From Streptococcus infantis SK970 (GTDB taxonomy: Bacteria > Bacillota > Bacilli > Lactobacillales > Streptococcaceae), in NCBI GenBank assembly GCA_000223255.2, contig AFUT01000008.1, positions 248,001-312,000 of the forward strand: DNA of 64,000 bases, read 5' to 3'. The notes beneath the pieces are model-generated. The model searched no databases, was not told the origin of the DNA, and worked only from the letters and a program-made list of their open reading frames with translations. Position numbers and translations under genes: made by a program. Positions 44,691 to 54,240 of this stretch are shown one piece after another (within the stretch, counting starts at the first letter, position 1; the number at the start of each line of letters is the position of its first letter).

Positions 44691-45929
44691 TTATCTACTT
44701 CTATTCAAAAGATCTTTAGCTTTCTCTAATCTCAATTGCCAACTTGCTTTTTTATCCTCTTGTGAACTCCTTAAGATTGCTTCTTCTAAAATTAAAATCT
44801 CATCTGCATATTGTTTCAAACTACGAAAAGCTTTTGAATATTCATTATATAAGGCTGGCGCGTCATATCCTAAAGCTCGAGCTCTATCATATAAAGCTAT
44901 AGCCTGCTCTATTTCACCTTGTTTTCTTAGTTTTTGACCTTTCTGAAACAAAGGGAACCCTTGGTCAAATGCCTTATCAAAATCATTCAAATTATTAATT
45001 TTTTCAATTGGAATTCTATTATATGAACTACGTAAAGAATTACAACTATACGACAAACCCTCATGACTAGGTAAATTTAATTGTTTTAAATATTTCCATA
45101 CATCTATTAAATGATAACATGGGATTTTGCAACCAATTCTTTCCTCTGCATTTTTCATATTTACTTCATAATTGTCAACGGAGTCATCAGATAGATAAAT
45201 CCAGGAAGTAACTGATTTAGCAAAGCGAGTTTTCAATATAGTTGAATTAATTTGTTTTAACCAAATTTGGACATCTGATAAATATTTATTGAATTCTCCC
45301 CCATAAACAATTGTAGCCTCTTGTTGTGAAATACTTCCTTCAACAAAATACACTTTTTGTAGCATAGCTAGTTCAACTTCATCAAAAGCCTTGTGCTGAA
45401 CTTTAAAATAATGTTCATCTATTTCAGTTGCAAATAGTACAGGCGAAGTCTCAAATTTATAAGGTGGCGTTGACAAAGCAGGTCCGTATCCATTATCACG
45501 TTTAGTATCAAACGGTATAATTCTATTTGTTAATCTATGCGTTGTTTCATTTAAGATTCTTTTGATTTCTGTAGACTCGTACTCAAGAGCCTCTTCTTCT
45601 GATAAATTATCTTTTAGAATTTCTATAACTGTCTCATACTGAGCTCTTATTTTCTCTGCTTCGTACGCTCTATCGTGTTTACTGTGTGCTCTATCGCCTT
45701 TCCCTTTACCAATATAGAATATTTCTCCAGTATCCTTGATTTTCCAAGCATAAACATAATACTCGTTATTAAAAGAAGTTATCGGATTGTTTCTGTCCGT
45801 TTCTTTAATTTGAATATTATTTCTATACAATGGAGAAAAAGAATTTTTTGACTCACAAGCAAAACAAGTACCTTCTTGATTGACTCTTAAGAATATTCCT
45901 TTTTCCCCACAAACTACACACTTAGCCAT
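44691..45929 (-). CDS. Zinc-ribbon / GIY-YIG / TPR protein (putative nuclease)
   Basis: A 412-residue protein of unusual architecture. Residues 4-25 hold a CxxC...CxxC zinc ribbon (Cys 4, 7, 22, 25). Residues 57-80 carry the GIY-YIG nuclease core (YYVYAWK ... YIGKGKGDR) of the type seen in LEM-3-like nucleases. The last ~90 residues have TPR-like repeats (QGEIEQAIALYDRARALGYD). No partner gene is obvious. ATG 45929 is my choice; a GTG at 45941 would overlap the stop of the upstream remnant. It lies 38 bases before purB on the same strand, so purine-operon transcripts read through it. It could act in defence or in RNA/DNA processing; neither is shown. Confidence 0.75.
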   Translation of the reverse strand: MAKCVVCGEKGIFLRVNQEGTCFACESKNSFSPLYRNNIQIKETDRNNPITSFNNEYYVYAWKIKDTGEIFYIGKGKGDRAHSKHDRAYEAEKIRAQYETVIEILKDNLSEEEALEYESTEIKRILNETTHRLTNRIIPFDTKRDNGYGPALSTPPYKFETSPVLFATEIDEHYFKVQHKAFDEVELAMLQKVYFVEGSISQQEATIVYGGEFNKYLSDVQIWLKQINSTILKTRFAKSVTSWIYLSDDSVDNYEVNMKNAEERIGCKIPCYHLIDVWKYLKQLNLPSHEGLSYSCNSLRSSYNRIPIEKINNLNDFDKAFDQGFPLFQKGQKLRKQGEIEQAIALYDRARALGYDAPALYNEYSKAFRSLKQYADEILILEEAILRSSQEDKKASWQLRLEKAKDLLNRSR

Positions 45930-45937
45930 TATTTTTC

Positions 45938-46174
45938 TCACTCAAATTCTTCTTTCCCAATCCACACAGATGGATAATGATCCAGTGTATTTAAATCTGT
46001 ATCCAGAGGTAGATCATAGATGGCTAAATAGTTTTCAGGGTATTGTTCAACCAGCTCTTCATACTTAGTTTTCACTTTTTCGCGATTGCTACTAGCAAAT
46101 AAGACTTCGACGACTGACTCCGTCTTCTCTTTTTCTAAAAATACATTGACGGTGATTTGTTTCGTAATAATTGT
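45938..46174 (-). pseudogene. Remnant ORF without a start codon
   Basis: An open minus-strand frame of 78 codons after a TGA, reading KQITVNVFLEKEK, EVLFASSNREKVKTKYEEL, and ending WIGKEEFE-stop. It has coding character but no ATG, GTG or TTG start near its beginning. It is most simply the 3' part of a small gene that stood upstream of purB and lost its 5' end when the PIN-domain gene arrived. Above it, in the same frame beyond the TGA, there is further coding-like sequence (KSKEIAELAIIKSKDWL), so a point error is also possible. Confidence 0.5.
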
Positions 46175-46241
46175 TCAATTTATTAGCCAATCTTTACTTT
46201 TGATAATTGCTAACTCTGCAATCTCTTTACTTTTTATAAAT

Positions 46242-47714
46242 TTACCATTTTACAAACCTATCTTCATCTCTATCCCATTCCCACTGATAATAATCTAATA
46301 GGGCACTTTCATCAGGGTCATCATAATCTAGACCAATCGAACCACTATCAATTAACTTTATATCTTTGACTTCTGCTTCTTGGACTATCATATAAAAATC
46401 TTCCGAACCATCATTTATCATGATGTCTTTTACATTATCTACTTGATTCGGAGAAAAATCAATTACTACTTGAATACGGACATCTTCTACAGTGAAATCA
46501 CCATTTACACTTCGATAAATATCATTATCTAATCCAGCAGAAACATCGAAAAATCCCCATATATTAATGCTGGCGATAAGTTCTAGAGAGAGCCCGCCTT
46601 CCTCCCCCTCATCAGAGGAAATAATTTCTACCGAAATTATTTCCGTTTCTTGGACCTCTACATTATTGTTATACGGAACGTATCCTTTTGTTATGTCTGA
46701 ATCCCAAATAATATCCTCGTCTGAAATGATCAATTTCTTATTGTCCCAAACAAAATCCAAAACTTGATCTGAAACTACTGACTCTATTTCAGCTATATTT
46801 TGGAATAGATAATTGTACAAAGATTTTTGGTTGTTATAACTCTCTAAAAACTAACAAATAAATCAAATGGAATAAATTCTATCCGTTTTCCTGTTAGCTC
46901 TGAAAACTCCTCTATCAACTCTCTTCTAGCCTCATAAGATATCAAATCATATTCTTTTTTCGGTATTTCCCACCAATCTTCTTTTAAATCAGAAGTAATA
47001 AAAAGCGCATTCTTTTCTTTGTTCAAAACATCATTTATTATCTCTTTCCAAATAAAGTAATCGCCCAAATATCTTATAAGTTCTTCCGGTTTCTTTTGTC
47101 CCTCACTCTTTTTAAAGCTTCTTTTTTAAACCATGATATTTATCCTTCATATCCATATAACCAGGAGGAAAATGATGCTTAGCTCTTGTATATCCCTCGT
47201 TCATCATTTTTATTTGCTCCACTCTCGATATTTTCGGAAGTATGTTGTCTGGTAACATTAGAAAATTATCCATAAGTTCTGAAACTTTATCTGTTTTCTC
47301 CTCGTTTTCAGATATTTCTAATATTCTGATAAAATCATTAATTGCTGATAGCTTTCCAATTGAATCACTCTGCAACTCAACAAATGTATCTAAAACAGGC
47401 GAATCACTATTTGAAAGAAGTTCAGAAATTTGCTTCAAACTCTGATTTACCCTATCAAAAATATTTTTCTGGAAATTTTTTGTATTTTTAATTAATTCAT
47501 TTTTTAAATGATCTTTGGCACCTGATACATTTCTATTATATTCTTTTTGTACAGTCGAAGGAATTCGGATATCATTGTTAATACTTCGAATATTAACATC
47601 AAAATAATCAACCAAATCTTGTTGTTTTCGATACATAGAGAGCAACGCGCTAGTATCGAAATAAAGATTGAAATTTTGATCTATTATATCTTCTTTAAAC
47701 TCATAGTATTCCAT
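46242..47714 (-). CDS. PIN-like (DUF4935-type) putative RNase, three frameshifts
   Basis: One gene written as three fragments. The repaired protein is 491 residues. The N-terminal ~270 residues form a PIN-like domain: Asp20 (LYFDTSALLSMY), a Glu in PSTVQKEYNRN, Asp219 (GDYFIWKEII) and Asp243/Asp247 (FITSDLKEDWWE), the acidic set that binds metal in PIN RNases. The C-terminal ~200 residues are acidic and beta-rich and are not recognised. The breaks lie at T runs 47122-47127, 47109-47113 and A run 46846-46850; one base at each gives GLKKEALKKSEGQKKPEEL and VSFLESYNNQKSLYNY, and a length divisible by three. Start ATG 47714 follows GGGGAG, 12 bases after purK. Such proteins are often found in defence contexts; its role here is unknown. 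Confidence 0.78.
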
Positions 47715-47725
47715 ACAATTCTCCC

Positions 47726-48799
47726 CTAAAACTCATCCACACTATCCGGCTCATCACTAAACAATGTCACATGCCCCATCTTGCGGTTGTGCTTTGCTTC
47801 TAGTTTACCATATAAGTGGAGGTGAGCGCTTGGATTTTCTGTCACATATGTTTCAGCTGCCTCGACGTGTTGACCGAGTACATTGAGCATGACAGCAGGC
47901 GCATGAAGGTGGATTGCTGGGAGTTGTGCTCCGAGTACGCCCAAGATATGCGTGTCGAATTGCGAGAAGTCGCAGGCTTCGATTGAGTAGTGACCTGAAT
48001 TGTGCGGACGTGGGGCGATCTCATTAACGATGATGTCATCAGCTGTCGCAAACATTTCCACGCAGAGAGTTCCAGAGAGGTTCAATTGTTCTGCGATTCG
48101 CACTGCCATGGCTTTGGCTTTTTCTGCTAAACTGTCTGAAATACGTGCTGGAACAATGGTTTTAGAGAGGATATTGTTGCGGTGGATATTTTCCTGAACA
48201 GGGAAAACCGTCACGTCCTTGCCATTACCAGATACAATGACTGAAATCTCAAGGTCAAAGTTGACAAACTCTTCTAAAACACAGTCTGCTGAATCGGCTA
48301 AAGCATAGGCTTCTTCCAAGTCTGCTTCTGAACGAATGACCTTCTGACCATGGCCATCGTAACCACCGGTCGCCGTCTTGAGAACATAGTTTTTAGAAAG
48401 GTCGATGTCTGCTAAATCTTGGCTTGAGGTCACAACCTTATATGGTGCTACAGTGACTTGGGCCTTGTTGGAAAGAAAATCCTTCTCAAAAATGCGATTT
48501 TGGGAGATGCGAAGCAGGTCTGTCCCTTGTGGAAGCTGACCATCTTTGATAACAGCATCGAGTCCATCAGCATCCACATTTTCAAATTCATAAGTGAGAA
48601 CATCACAGCGATCTGCCAACTGACGAAGGGCGTCCACATCATTATAAGGAGCCACGATGATTTCCGCCACACGAGAGGCTGGGCAATCAGCTGCTGGATC
48701 CAAGGCGATAACCTTGTGCCCCATATAGATAGCAGAAATGGCCATCATCTGACCGAGCTGGCCACCACCGATAATTCCGATTGTTTTAGATGAGCTCAT
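47726..48799 (-). CDS. purK: PurK, N5-carboxyaminoimidazole ribonucleotide synthase
   Basis: A 357-residue ATP-grasp enzyme converting AIR, bicarbonate and ATP to N5-[21 protein letters not shown] at the N-terminus, [14 protein letters not shown] in the ATP-grasp core and [18 protein letters not shown] near the C-terminus are diagnostic. I start it at ATG 48799 ([10 protein letters not shown]), overlapping purE by 14 bases; an earlier start at 48817 is less likely. The PIN gene follows after 11 bases. Confidence 0.95.
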   Translation of the reverse strand: MSSSKTIGIIGGGQLGQMMAISAIYMGHKVIALDPAADCPASRVAEIIVAPYNDVDALRQLADRCDVLTYEFENVDADGLDAVIKDGQLPQGTDLLRISQNRIFEKDFLSNKAQVTVAPYKVVTSSQDLADIDLSKNYVLKTATGGYDGHGQKVIRSEADLEEAYALADSADCVLEEFVNFDLEISVIVSGNGKDVTVFPVQENIHRNNILSKTIVPARISDSLAEKAKAMAVRIAEQLNLSGTLCVEMFATADDIIVNEIAPRPHNSGHYSIEACDFSQFDTHILGVLGAQLPAIHLHAPAVMLNVLGQHVEAAETYVTENPSAHLHLYGKLEAKHNRKMGHVTLFSDEPDSVDEF

Positions 48800-49274
48800 T
48801 GCTAGACTCCTCTGCAATTTTTCCTTGTTCTTCAGCGAAATCCACTAACGCTGTCGCAATAGCCTGATCTTCTACTGAGAGGAGACGGAGGGCAAAGAGG
48901 GCTGCATTGGTTGCACCAGCTTCACCGATCGCCATAGTTGCGACTGGCACACCACCTGGCATCTGAACGATAGAATAGAGCGAATCCACACCGCTAAGAG
49001 CACGTGATTTGACCGGCACACCGATGACTGGAAGTGTAGTCTTGGCTGCCACCATCCCTGGCAAGTGAGCTGCGCCACCAGCACCTGCTATGATAACCTT
49101 GATGCCACGGCTACGTGCTTCTTCGGCATGTTTGAACATGAGGTCAGGTGTGCGGTGGGCAGAGACAACTTTCTTTTCGTAGACTACACCGAAGCGGTCT
49201 AGGACTTCTGCTGTTTTTTGCATGGTTGCCCAGTCGGATTTTGAGCCCATGATGATGGAAATTACTGGTTTCAT
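48786..49274 (-). CDS. purE: PurE, N5-CAIR mutase
   Basis: A 162-residue class I PurE that moves the carboxyl group of N5-CAIR to carbon 4. [31 protein letters not shown] and [16 protein letters not shown] are the active-site motifs. It overlaps purK. It is preceded by a 196-base structured gap after purD that could carry regulatory or processing signals. Intact. Confidence 0.96.
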   Translation of the reverse strand: MKPVISIIMGSKSDWATMQKTAEVLDRFGVVYEKKVVSAHRTPDLMFKHAEEARSRGIKVIIAGAGGAAHLPGMVAAKTTLPVIGVPVKSRALSGVDSLYSIVQMPGGVPVATMAIGEAGATNAALFALRLLSVEDQAIATALVDFAEEQGKIAEESSNELI

Positions 49275-49294
49275 TTTTAATCCTTTTTCTTTTT

Positions 49295-49426
49295 GATAAT
49301 GGTCTTAGGTGGTGGGGACGGAAGCAAACCTTCGGTTTCATTCCTAAACTTTGAGCCTAAGGTCTCAAAGTTTCCCCCAACCAGAACAGATGCTGTTCTG
49401 GTCTTTTCACCACGGCGGCCATTATC
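49295..49426. other. Hairpin-rich element between purD and purE
   Basis: GATAATGG (49295-49302) and CCATTATC (49419-49426) bound a 132-base segment that contains three nested or serial hairpins: AAACC/GGTTT (49326-49338), AAACTTTGAG/CTCAAAGTTT (49346-49373) and ACCAGAACA/TGTTCTGGT (49380-49402). It has no ORF. It may be a small non-coding mobile repeat or an RNA-processing element within the pur message. Confidence 0.5.
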
Positions 49427-49470
49427 TTAGTTCGGCTCGCTTTCGCTCGCCATGACAAAGTTAGTATCTG

Positions 49471-50736
49471 TTAATCTTTTATCGCCTTGCTACCGATATC
49501 GTTTCGGTAGAACAAGCCTTCTGTGTTTTGTTTGTCTAGTTGGTTGTAGATAATGTTTTGCCCGTCTTTGACGGTGTCTGCTGTGGTAACCAGCATGTAG
49601 ACGCGTCCGCCGTTCGAGAGAAGGTCTTGCCCATTTTCAGCGAATTTAGCACCAGCATAGTAAGTGATGATGTCGCCTTCTGTCTTGGCTGGCAACTTGA
49701 CACCTTTTTCATAGTCTAGCGGGTAACCGTTGGATGCGACAACCACACCCAGAGTCACACCCTTGTCCGTACAAGTGATATTTGGCTCCTTGCCATCCAG
49801 AATATCTGTGATATTTTGGGCAAAGTCAGATGTTAAACGAGGCAAGATGATTTGTGTTTCAGGGTCACCAAAACGAGAGTTAAACTCGATGACTTTAGGG
49901 CCATCAGCTGTCAGGATAAGCCCCGCATAAAGAACACCCAGATAAGGACGCCCTTCTTGGATCATGCCCTCAAGGACTGGCTTGACAATAGTGTCAACTG
50001 CTGTATCAACCACGCTCTGTGGTAAGTGAGGAACTGGTGCATAGGCACCCATCCCACCAGTGTTAGGGCCCTTATCGCCATCATAAGCACGTTTGTGGTC
50101 CTGAGCCGTTGGCATGGTGTAGAACTTGTCCCCATTGACAAAGGCAAAGAGAGAGAACTCTTCCCCGTCAAGGAATTCCTCAATAACTACACGCGCACCT
50201 GAATCACCGAATTTATTGTCTAAAAGCATCTCGTGAGCGGCTTCGACGGCTTGCTCAACCGTCTCCGCAACGACGACACCTTTCCCAAGAGCTAATCCAT
50301 CTGCCTTGACGACGATTGGAGCGCCTTTTTCTTCGATGTAGGCCTTGGCTTCCTCGAAATCTGAAAAGGTTCCATAGGCTGCTGTCGGAACGTCGTATTT
50401 GACCATGATTTCCTTAGCAAAATCCTTAGACCACTCCAGCTCAGCCGCAACCTTGGTCGGACCAAAGGCTTTGAGTCCTGCTACATTGAAATCATCCACG
50501 ATTCCTGCCGCAAGGGCATCATCTGGTCCAATGAAGGTCCAAGCGATATCGTTGGCCTTTGCAAAGTCAATCAACTTAGAATGTTCGGAAATAGAGATAT
50601 TTACCAAATCAAGTCCATCTAAGGTCATCCCGTCATTCCCAGGAGCTACAAAGACTTTTTCAACATCTTTTGACTCAAGCAACTTCTTAGCAATGGCATG
50701 TTCACGACCACCCGAGCCGATAACTAACAGCTTCAT
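49471..50736 (-). CDS. purD: PurD, GAR synthetase
   Basis: A 421-residue ATP-grasp ligase joining phosphoribosylamine and glycine. MKLLVIGSGGREHAIAKKL, the loop GDKGPNTGGMGAYAP and EFNSRFGDPETQ are diagnostic. It has its own promoter (TGGTATAAT on the minus strand at 50769-50777) beyond a terminator at 50821-50850, so it can be expressed even if purH transcription stops. A CGAAC motif near the promoter may be a PurR box. Confidence 0.95.
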   Translation of the reverse strand: MKLLVIGSGGREHAIAKKLLESKDVEKVFVAPGNDGMTLDGLDLVNISISEHSKLIDFAKANDIAWTFIGPDDALAAGIVDDFNVAGLKAFGPTKVAAELEWSKDFAKEIMVKYDVPTAAYGTFSDFEEAKAYIEEKGAPIVVKADGLALGKGVVVAETVEQAVEAAHEMLLDNKFGDSGARVVIEEFLDGEEFSLFAFVNGDKFYTMPTAQDHKRAYDGDKGPNTGGMGAYAPVPHLPQSVVDTAVDTIVKPVLEGMIQEGRPYLGVLYAGLILTADGPKVIEFNSRFGDPETQIILPRLTSDFAQNITDILDGKEPNITCTDKGVTLGVVVASNGYPLDYEKGVKLPAKTEGDIITYYAGAKFAENGQDLLSNGGRVYMLVTTADTVKDGQNIIYNQLDKQNTEGLFYRNDIGSKAIKD

Positions 50737-50768
50737 CTTTCAACCTCTTTTGCGAATTATTTACTAAT

Positions 50769-50791
50769 ATTATACCATAAACGTTCGTTTT
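50769..50791 (-). promoter_or_regulatory. purD promoter with possible PurR box
   Basis: Extended -10 TGGTATAAT (TATAAT at 50769-50774) on the minus strand. Just upstream is AAAACGAACGTTT (CGAAC at 50783-50787), similar to the lactic PurBox AWWWCCGAACWWT with one core mismatch. Confidence 0.5.
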
Positions 50792-50820
50792 AATCTTGTT
50801 TCGTTTCGCTTTTAAAGCAA

Positions 50821-50850
50821 AAAAGGAAAGAAACTGTTTTCTTCCCTTTT
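50821..50850 (-). terminator. Terminator upstream of purD
   Basis: On the minus strand AAAAGGGAAGAAAAC pairs imperfectly with GTTTCTTTCC, followed by TTTTTT. It stands outside the direct repeat, so it probably belonged to the end of purH before the island arrived. Confidence 0.6.
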
Positions 50851-50856
50851 ATTTTC

Positions 50857-50880
50857 TTAATGTCTAAAATGTCTCACTCC
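50857..50880. repeat. Direct repeat, outer copy (purH 3' end, att-like)
   Basis: On the minus strand the 24 bases encode GVRHFRH-stop, the last codons of purH, separated from the real purH by 3.5 kb. It matches 54326-54349 at 23 of 24 positions. It abuts the purH-purD terminator and purD promoter, so it marks where purH originally ended. Confidence 0.85.
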
Positions 50881-51638
50881 GTTATATATTCCTCTTTCAA
50901 CACTTTAGCAATGTTCGGTTCCAATAAATTAATAAAATACTTTTTCAAATTTAAAATATTATCAACTTGTTCTTTATCTAACCTAAAAGAACGACCTGTT
51001 TGAGGCTCCTTTAATGTACGCAATAAATCTTTGCCAGTTGGCCACACTAATTTTCTTGCCTGAGGTTGAAAAGGGTTTACTCCCGTTCCTGGTATTGTTC
51101 CCTCAATAAATCCATTTAAATTTACCGTACTTGAACTTTTGTTTATTAATGTAACAGTAGCAAACCCTAACGAATCTTCGCCAAATACAACAATAATGAA
51201 CGGACGAATATCGTACTCTGATTCACTATTAGAATAATAATTAAGTTCTTTTTCAATTCCATATTCATACTTGCTATCTTTAAAAATATTTTTCTTTAGT
51301 TTAACAACTGTTAAATCATCATCATTTAACGAATGTTCTTTACTATTAAATTCTATTAGATTGTCATTCTTTGAAAAAAGCATAAATACATCTGGATTTG
51401 ATCCAAATTCTCCTTCGAATGCTATCGAAGAGAAGGCATAAAAACCATGCTTGTAATCACCTCTAAGTTCCAATGACATAGTACTTTGACCTACAAGAGA
51501 AAAATGTATATTTTCAATCCTGCTTTTTCTGATATATCTTCTTTTATTGATAACATTTATTAATTCTCCAAAATCTGGACTTATTCCAATGGTTGGGCCT
51601 GATAATGACATCCCCACATTTAATTTTATATATGACAC
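50874..51638 (-). CDS. Unknown protein of the defence island
   Basis: A 254-residue soluble protein with no signal peptide or membrane helix; I do not recognise a domain. It has mixed alpha/beta character with many Asn, Ser and Lys residues and AT-rich codons typical of the island. The start is GTG 51638, with GGAG eight bases upstream. Its final codons and TGA lie inside the outer direct repeat, so the reading frame ends in former purH sequence. It follows the AriB-like gene by 52 bases on the same strand; a TATAAT lies just upstream at 51650-51655. It could be a third component, an accessory specificity factor or an unrelated passenger. Confidence 0.65.
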   Translation of the reverse strand: MSYIKLNVGMSLSGPTIGISPDFGELINVINKRRYIRKSRIENIHFSLVGQSTMSLELRGDYKHGFYAFSSIAFEGEFGSNPDVFMLFSKNDNLIEFNSKEHSLNDDDLTVVKLKKNIFKDSKYEYGIEKELNYYSNSESEYDIRPFIIVVFGEDSLGFATVTLINKSSSTVNLNGFIEGTIPGTGVNPFQPQARKLVWPTGKDLLRTLKEPQTGRSFRLDKEQVDNILNLKKYFINLLEPNIAKVLKEEYITE

Positions 51639-51690
51639 CTTAACTTCTCCATTATAGTGATTTACCTAATTATATAGTGATAGTAATCGC

Positions 51691-52749
51691 TCATATAAAA
51701 CTCATTTTCTTAATATCTAAAGATTTACTCAAAGTTTCAACTAATCGTATATAATTTCCACATATAATAAAGGCTAGCTGAATGTCAAACAACATTTTCT
51801 TTTCAAGTAGTCATTCAAGCACTCAGGCGTGTCCGCACAATTAGTAAACACTGTCATTATATTTTTATCGTCAATCAAAAATTGTTTTGGAATAAAGCCT
51901 CCATTTTTACTCACTAAAGACAATATAAACTCCTTCAAAAACCATAATAACTGTTTCCCTCTAAAATAATCCTCTATGTGGACACGATATTCCTCCATAT
52001 CATTCTCAAAATTATAGCGTATGTGTTGTCGTTTATCCCTAAAAATAGATAACTCCTTTACATAATCTCTACCATTCTTTTTACAACCATTTTTAATTTT
52101 CTCACTTAGCATTTCCTCATACATACTTTCAAAAAATTAAAACTTATATCTTCAACTGATAGTTCAATATTTTTATAACCAATTTTAAAAAATTAGCCGC
52201 ATTTCGTTTCAATCCTAACAAATCAAAATCTACTTTCACTTTATTCAATTTACAACAGATTGCCCAAAGATTCATATCTGTTAGACAATCCATAAATTCT
52301 CTATATCTTTCATTAAAATATTCCAATACTCTACCAAACTCCGGGTCATCATCATTTATTCCAAAATGTACTTTCAATATTCTTTTGATTGCTGTAGAAC
52401 TCACATAAAAGTTCTCAACTGCATATTTTGGAGTCATATATATATCAGGATTAACTTGGTGATGTTCATAGTCTTTATCTATAAAAAATAATTTATTAGC
52501 TAACGTAGATTCTCCCTCTTGAGTAAATTTCTCAAATAATTTCAAGACCTTACTCTTACCACCAACTGCATATGTGTTATAAGTTTCAGTATACTGTTGT
52601 ATTCGACAATCATAATATTGCCTATCTTCACCTTCATAAAATACAAAATATCTATTGGGATTAATCTTAGCATCTCTCGTATACCTTTCCCAAATAACTG
52701 AGGATTCTGTCAAACTTTCTAGGTGGTTTTCTATTGTTACTGATTTCAA
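51691..52749 (-). CDS. AriB-like DUF4435/TOPRIM nuclease, frameshifted
   Basis: A DUF4435 protein with TOPRIM nuclease motifs: Glu39 in VFYEGEDRQYYD and Asp91/Asp93 in LFFIDKDYEH. DUF4435 proteins paired with an AAA ATPase make up PARIS, where AriB is the toxic nuclease released on sensing a phage anti-restriction protein. The start is TTG 52749 with AAGGGGGG ahead. The frame breaks at T5 52170-52174 and A6 52131-52136; repair gives VIKNIELSVEDISFNFFESM and joins the C-terminal part (GKQLLWFLKEFILS). A third, less certain break near TTTT 51795-51798 adds LFDIQLAFIICGNYIRLVE and a stop at 51691. The repaired length is 353 residues. Confidence 0.75.
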
Positions 52750-52764
52750 ATTATCCCCCCTTAT

Positions 52765-54199
52765 TTAAAAAGGTGACCCATCATTGCCTTCATTTTCTAA
52801 TTGGAACATGATTTCATTCTTGTGAATTTTTTAGATTCTACAATGTACTTATCAATTTCCTCTGCATAATCTAGCATGTTACTATAAATAAATGGAGAGT
52901 GTGTTACTGCGACTAGAAATGCACACTTTTGAGCTTGAGAAATATCATAGATAAACTCCTCTTGCCAAGGTACTGATAAAGATATTTCTGGTTCATCAAA
53001 TAGAATTATAAGATCCTTTTCATCCTCTAAGAAAATTTTAGAAAAAGTTGAAATTAATTGTTTCTCTCCTGATGAAAGATTTCTTAACTTAATAAAACTT
53101 TCAGTACTTTCTCCTTTGTTATTGGTTCTTTTTATTACTAACTCTAATAACTGTGGATTGTAAAAATATTTTTTCCCAAAGAAATATTTATTCACTCTCT
53201 CAGTAAATTCATTAATTCTGCTGTCAATATTTTCTAAAGCTTTATAATTATCAATAATACTCGTGACTAAGTAATTTAGATATACATCACTATGCAATTC
53301 TCCGTTTTTAATTCTATCTAAAATATTAGATTTAGTTTCATCGGTGATTTTTTCTCCTAATCTAGAAAGTGCTATTTCAACTTTATGTGAATCAAAATCC
53401 TTGCTAGGTATATCTTTTCCTTTATTAGCATTAGCAAATAGCTCTAACAATCTACTAATCATGATATCGTAGCTTTTATTGGTTTCCTTGCTAATTTTGT
53501 TTAATAAACTATCTATTTTTCTTCAACATCCTCCATACCGAAATGTATTAATTCTCCGCTAGATTTATTATTAAACGCCCTTATACCTGGTTCTTCTCTA
53601 GAAATAATATTGAATTCTTTTAAATCTTCCTCAATTCTTCTATAGGTTGGAAAGTATAATATTTTGTACCTATTTTTAAAGTCTTCTATCTTAAGTATTA
53701 ACTTCATGTAGCCAGAGGGAAAGACTCTGCTCAACACTTCAGGTAACATTGATGCAATCATATGCAAAGGATATTTTTGTAAAAGATGATATCTATTATA
53801 AATTGACGATACTTCATCAAACTTTAAATTTTTAGATTTATCTAGTCCTGATAAATCCGACACTAAATCCTGATTTTGTTTAATTCTTTCTACTAAATCA
53901 AACAACTCACGTTTAATATTTGAGGTTATATGGTTTGAATTCTGTATATTTATCTGAATAATTTCTTTTTTAGTAATCTGCAGTTGTTCTTCACCTTCAA
54001 ATGTAATCTCTATACTACCAAAAACGAAGCTTTCTAATTTTTTATAATTTAAATCTAGTAAATAGTAAAGCATCGCAAGAATAGTAGTCTTACCAATACC
54101 ATTTTCTCCAATATAAATAGTCTTATCATTCTTAAAATCCAATGCAACATCATAATAATTATAAAGATTATTAATTTTAAATTTCTCAATTAAAGGCAT
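52765..54199 (-). CDS. AriA-like AAA/ABC-type ATPase, frameshifted
   Basis: An OLD/RecF-like AAA ATPase, 478 residues after repair. Walker A is GENGIGKT (residues 31-38), the signature-like LSSGEKQ is at 375-381, Walker B LIILFDEPE at about 397-405, and the switch His in AVTHSP at about 434. A helical region separates the two halves of the ATPase head. The frame breaks at T5 53516-53520 (repair gives EEKIDSLLNKISKETNKSYD) and TT 52820-52821 (repair gives FTKNEIMFQLENEGNDGSPF-stop). In PARIS the ATPase AriA holds AriB inactive until a phage trigger is sensed. The AriB-like gene starts 15 bases after the stop. ATG 54199 follows AAGGAG. Confidence 0.78.
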
Positions 54200-54231
54200 A
54201 CAACTACTCCTTAATAGTTTTATTTATTACA

Positions 54232-54240
54232 ATTATACCA
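54232..54240 (-). promoter_or_regulatory. Extended -10 of the AriA-like gene
   Basis: TGGTATAAT on the minus strand (TATAAT at 54232-54237), about 33 bases before ATG 54199. The -35 region is covered by the palindrome at 54240-54267. Confidence 0.6.

Noticed and set aside
46242..47714. Three separate small genes, possibly a toxin-antitoxin set
   Set aside because: Each junction is repaired by one base in an A/T run, the total becomes divisible by three, and the PIN motifs split across fragments come together; one gene is the better reading.
51774..52124. Independent 116-residue gene after the DUF4435 gene
   Set aside because: It has no ribosome site, and the sequence joins in frame to the DUF4435 protein after two one-base repairs.
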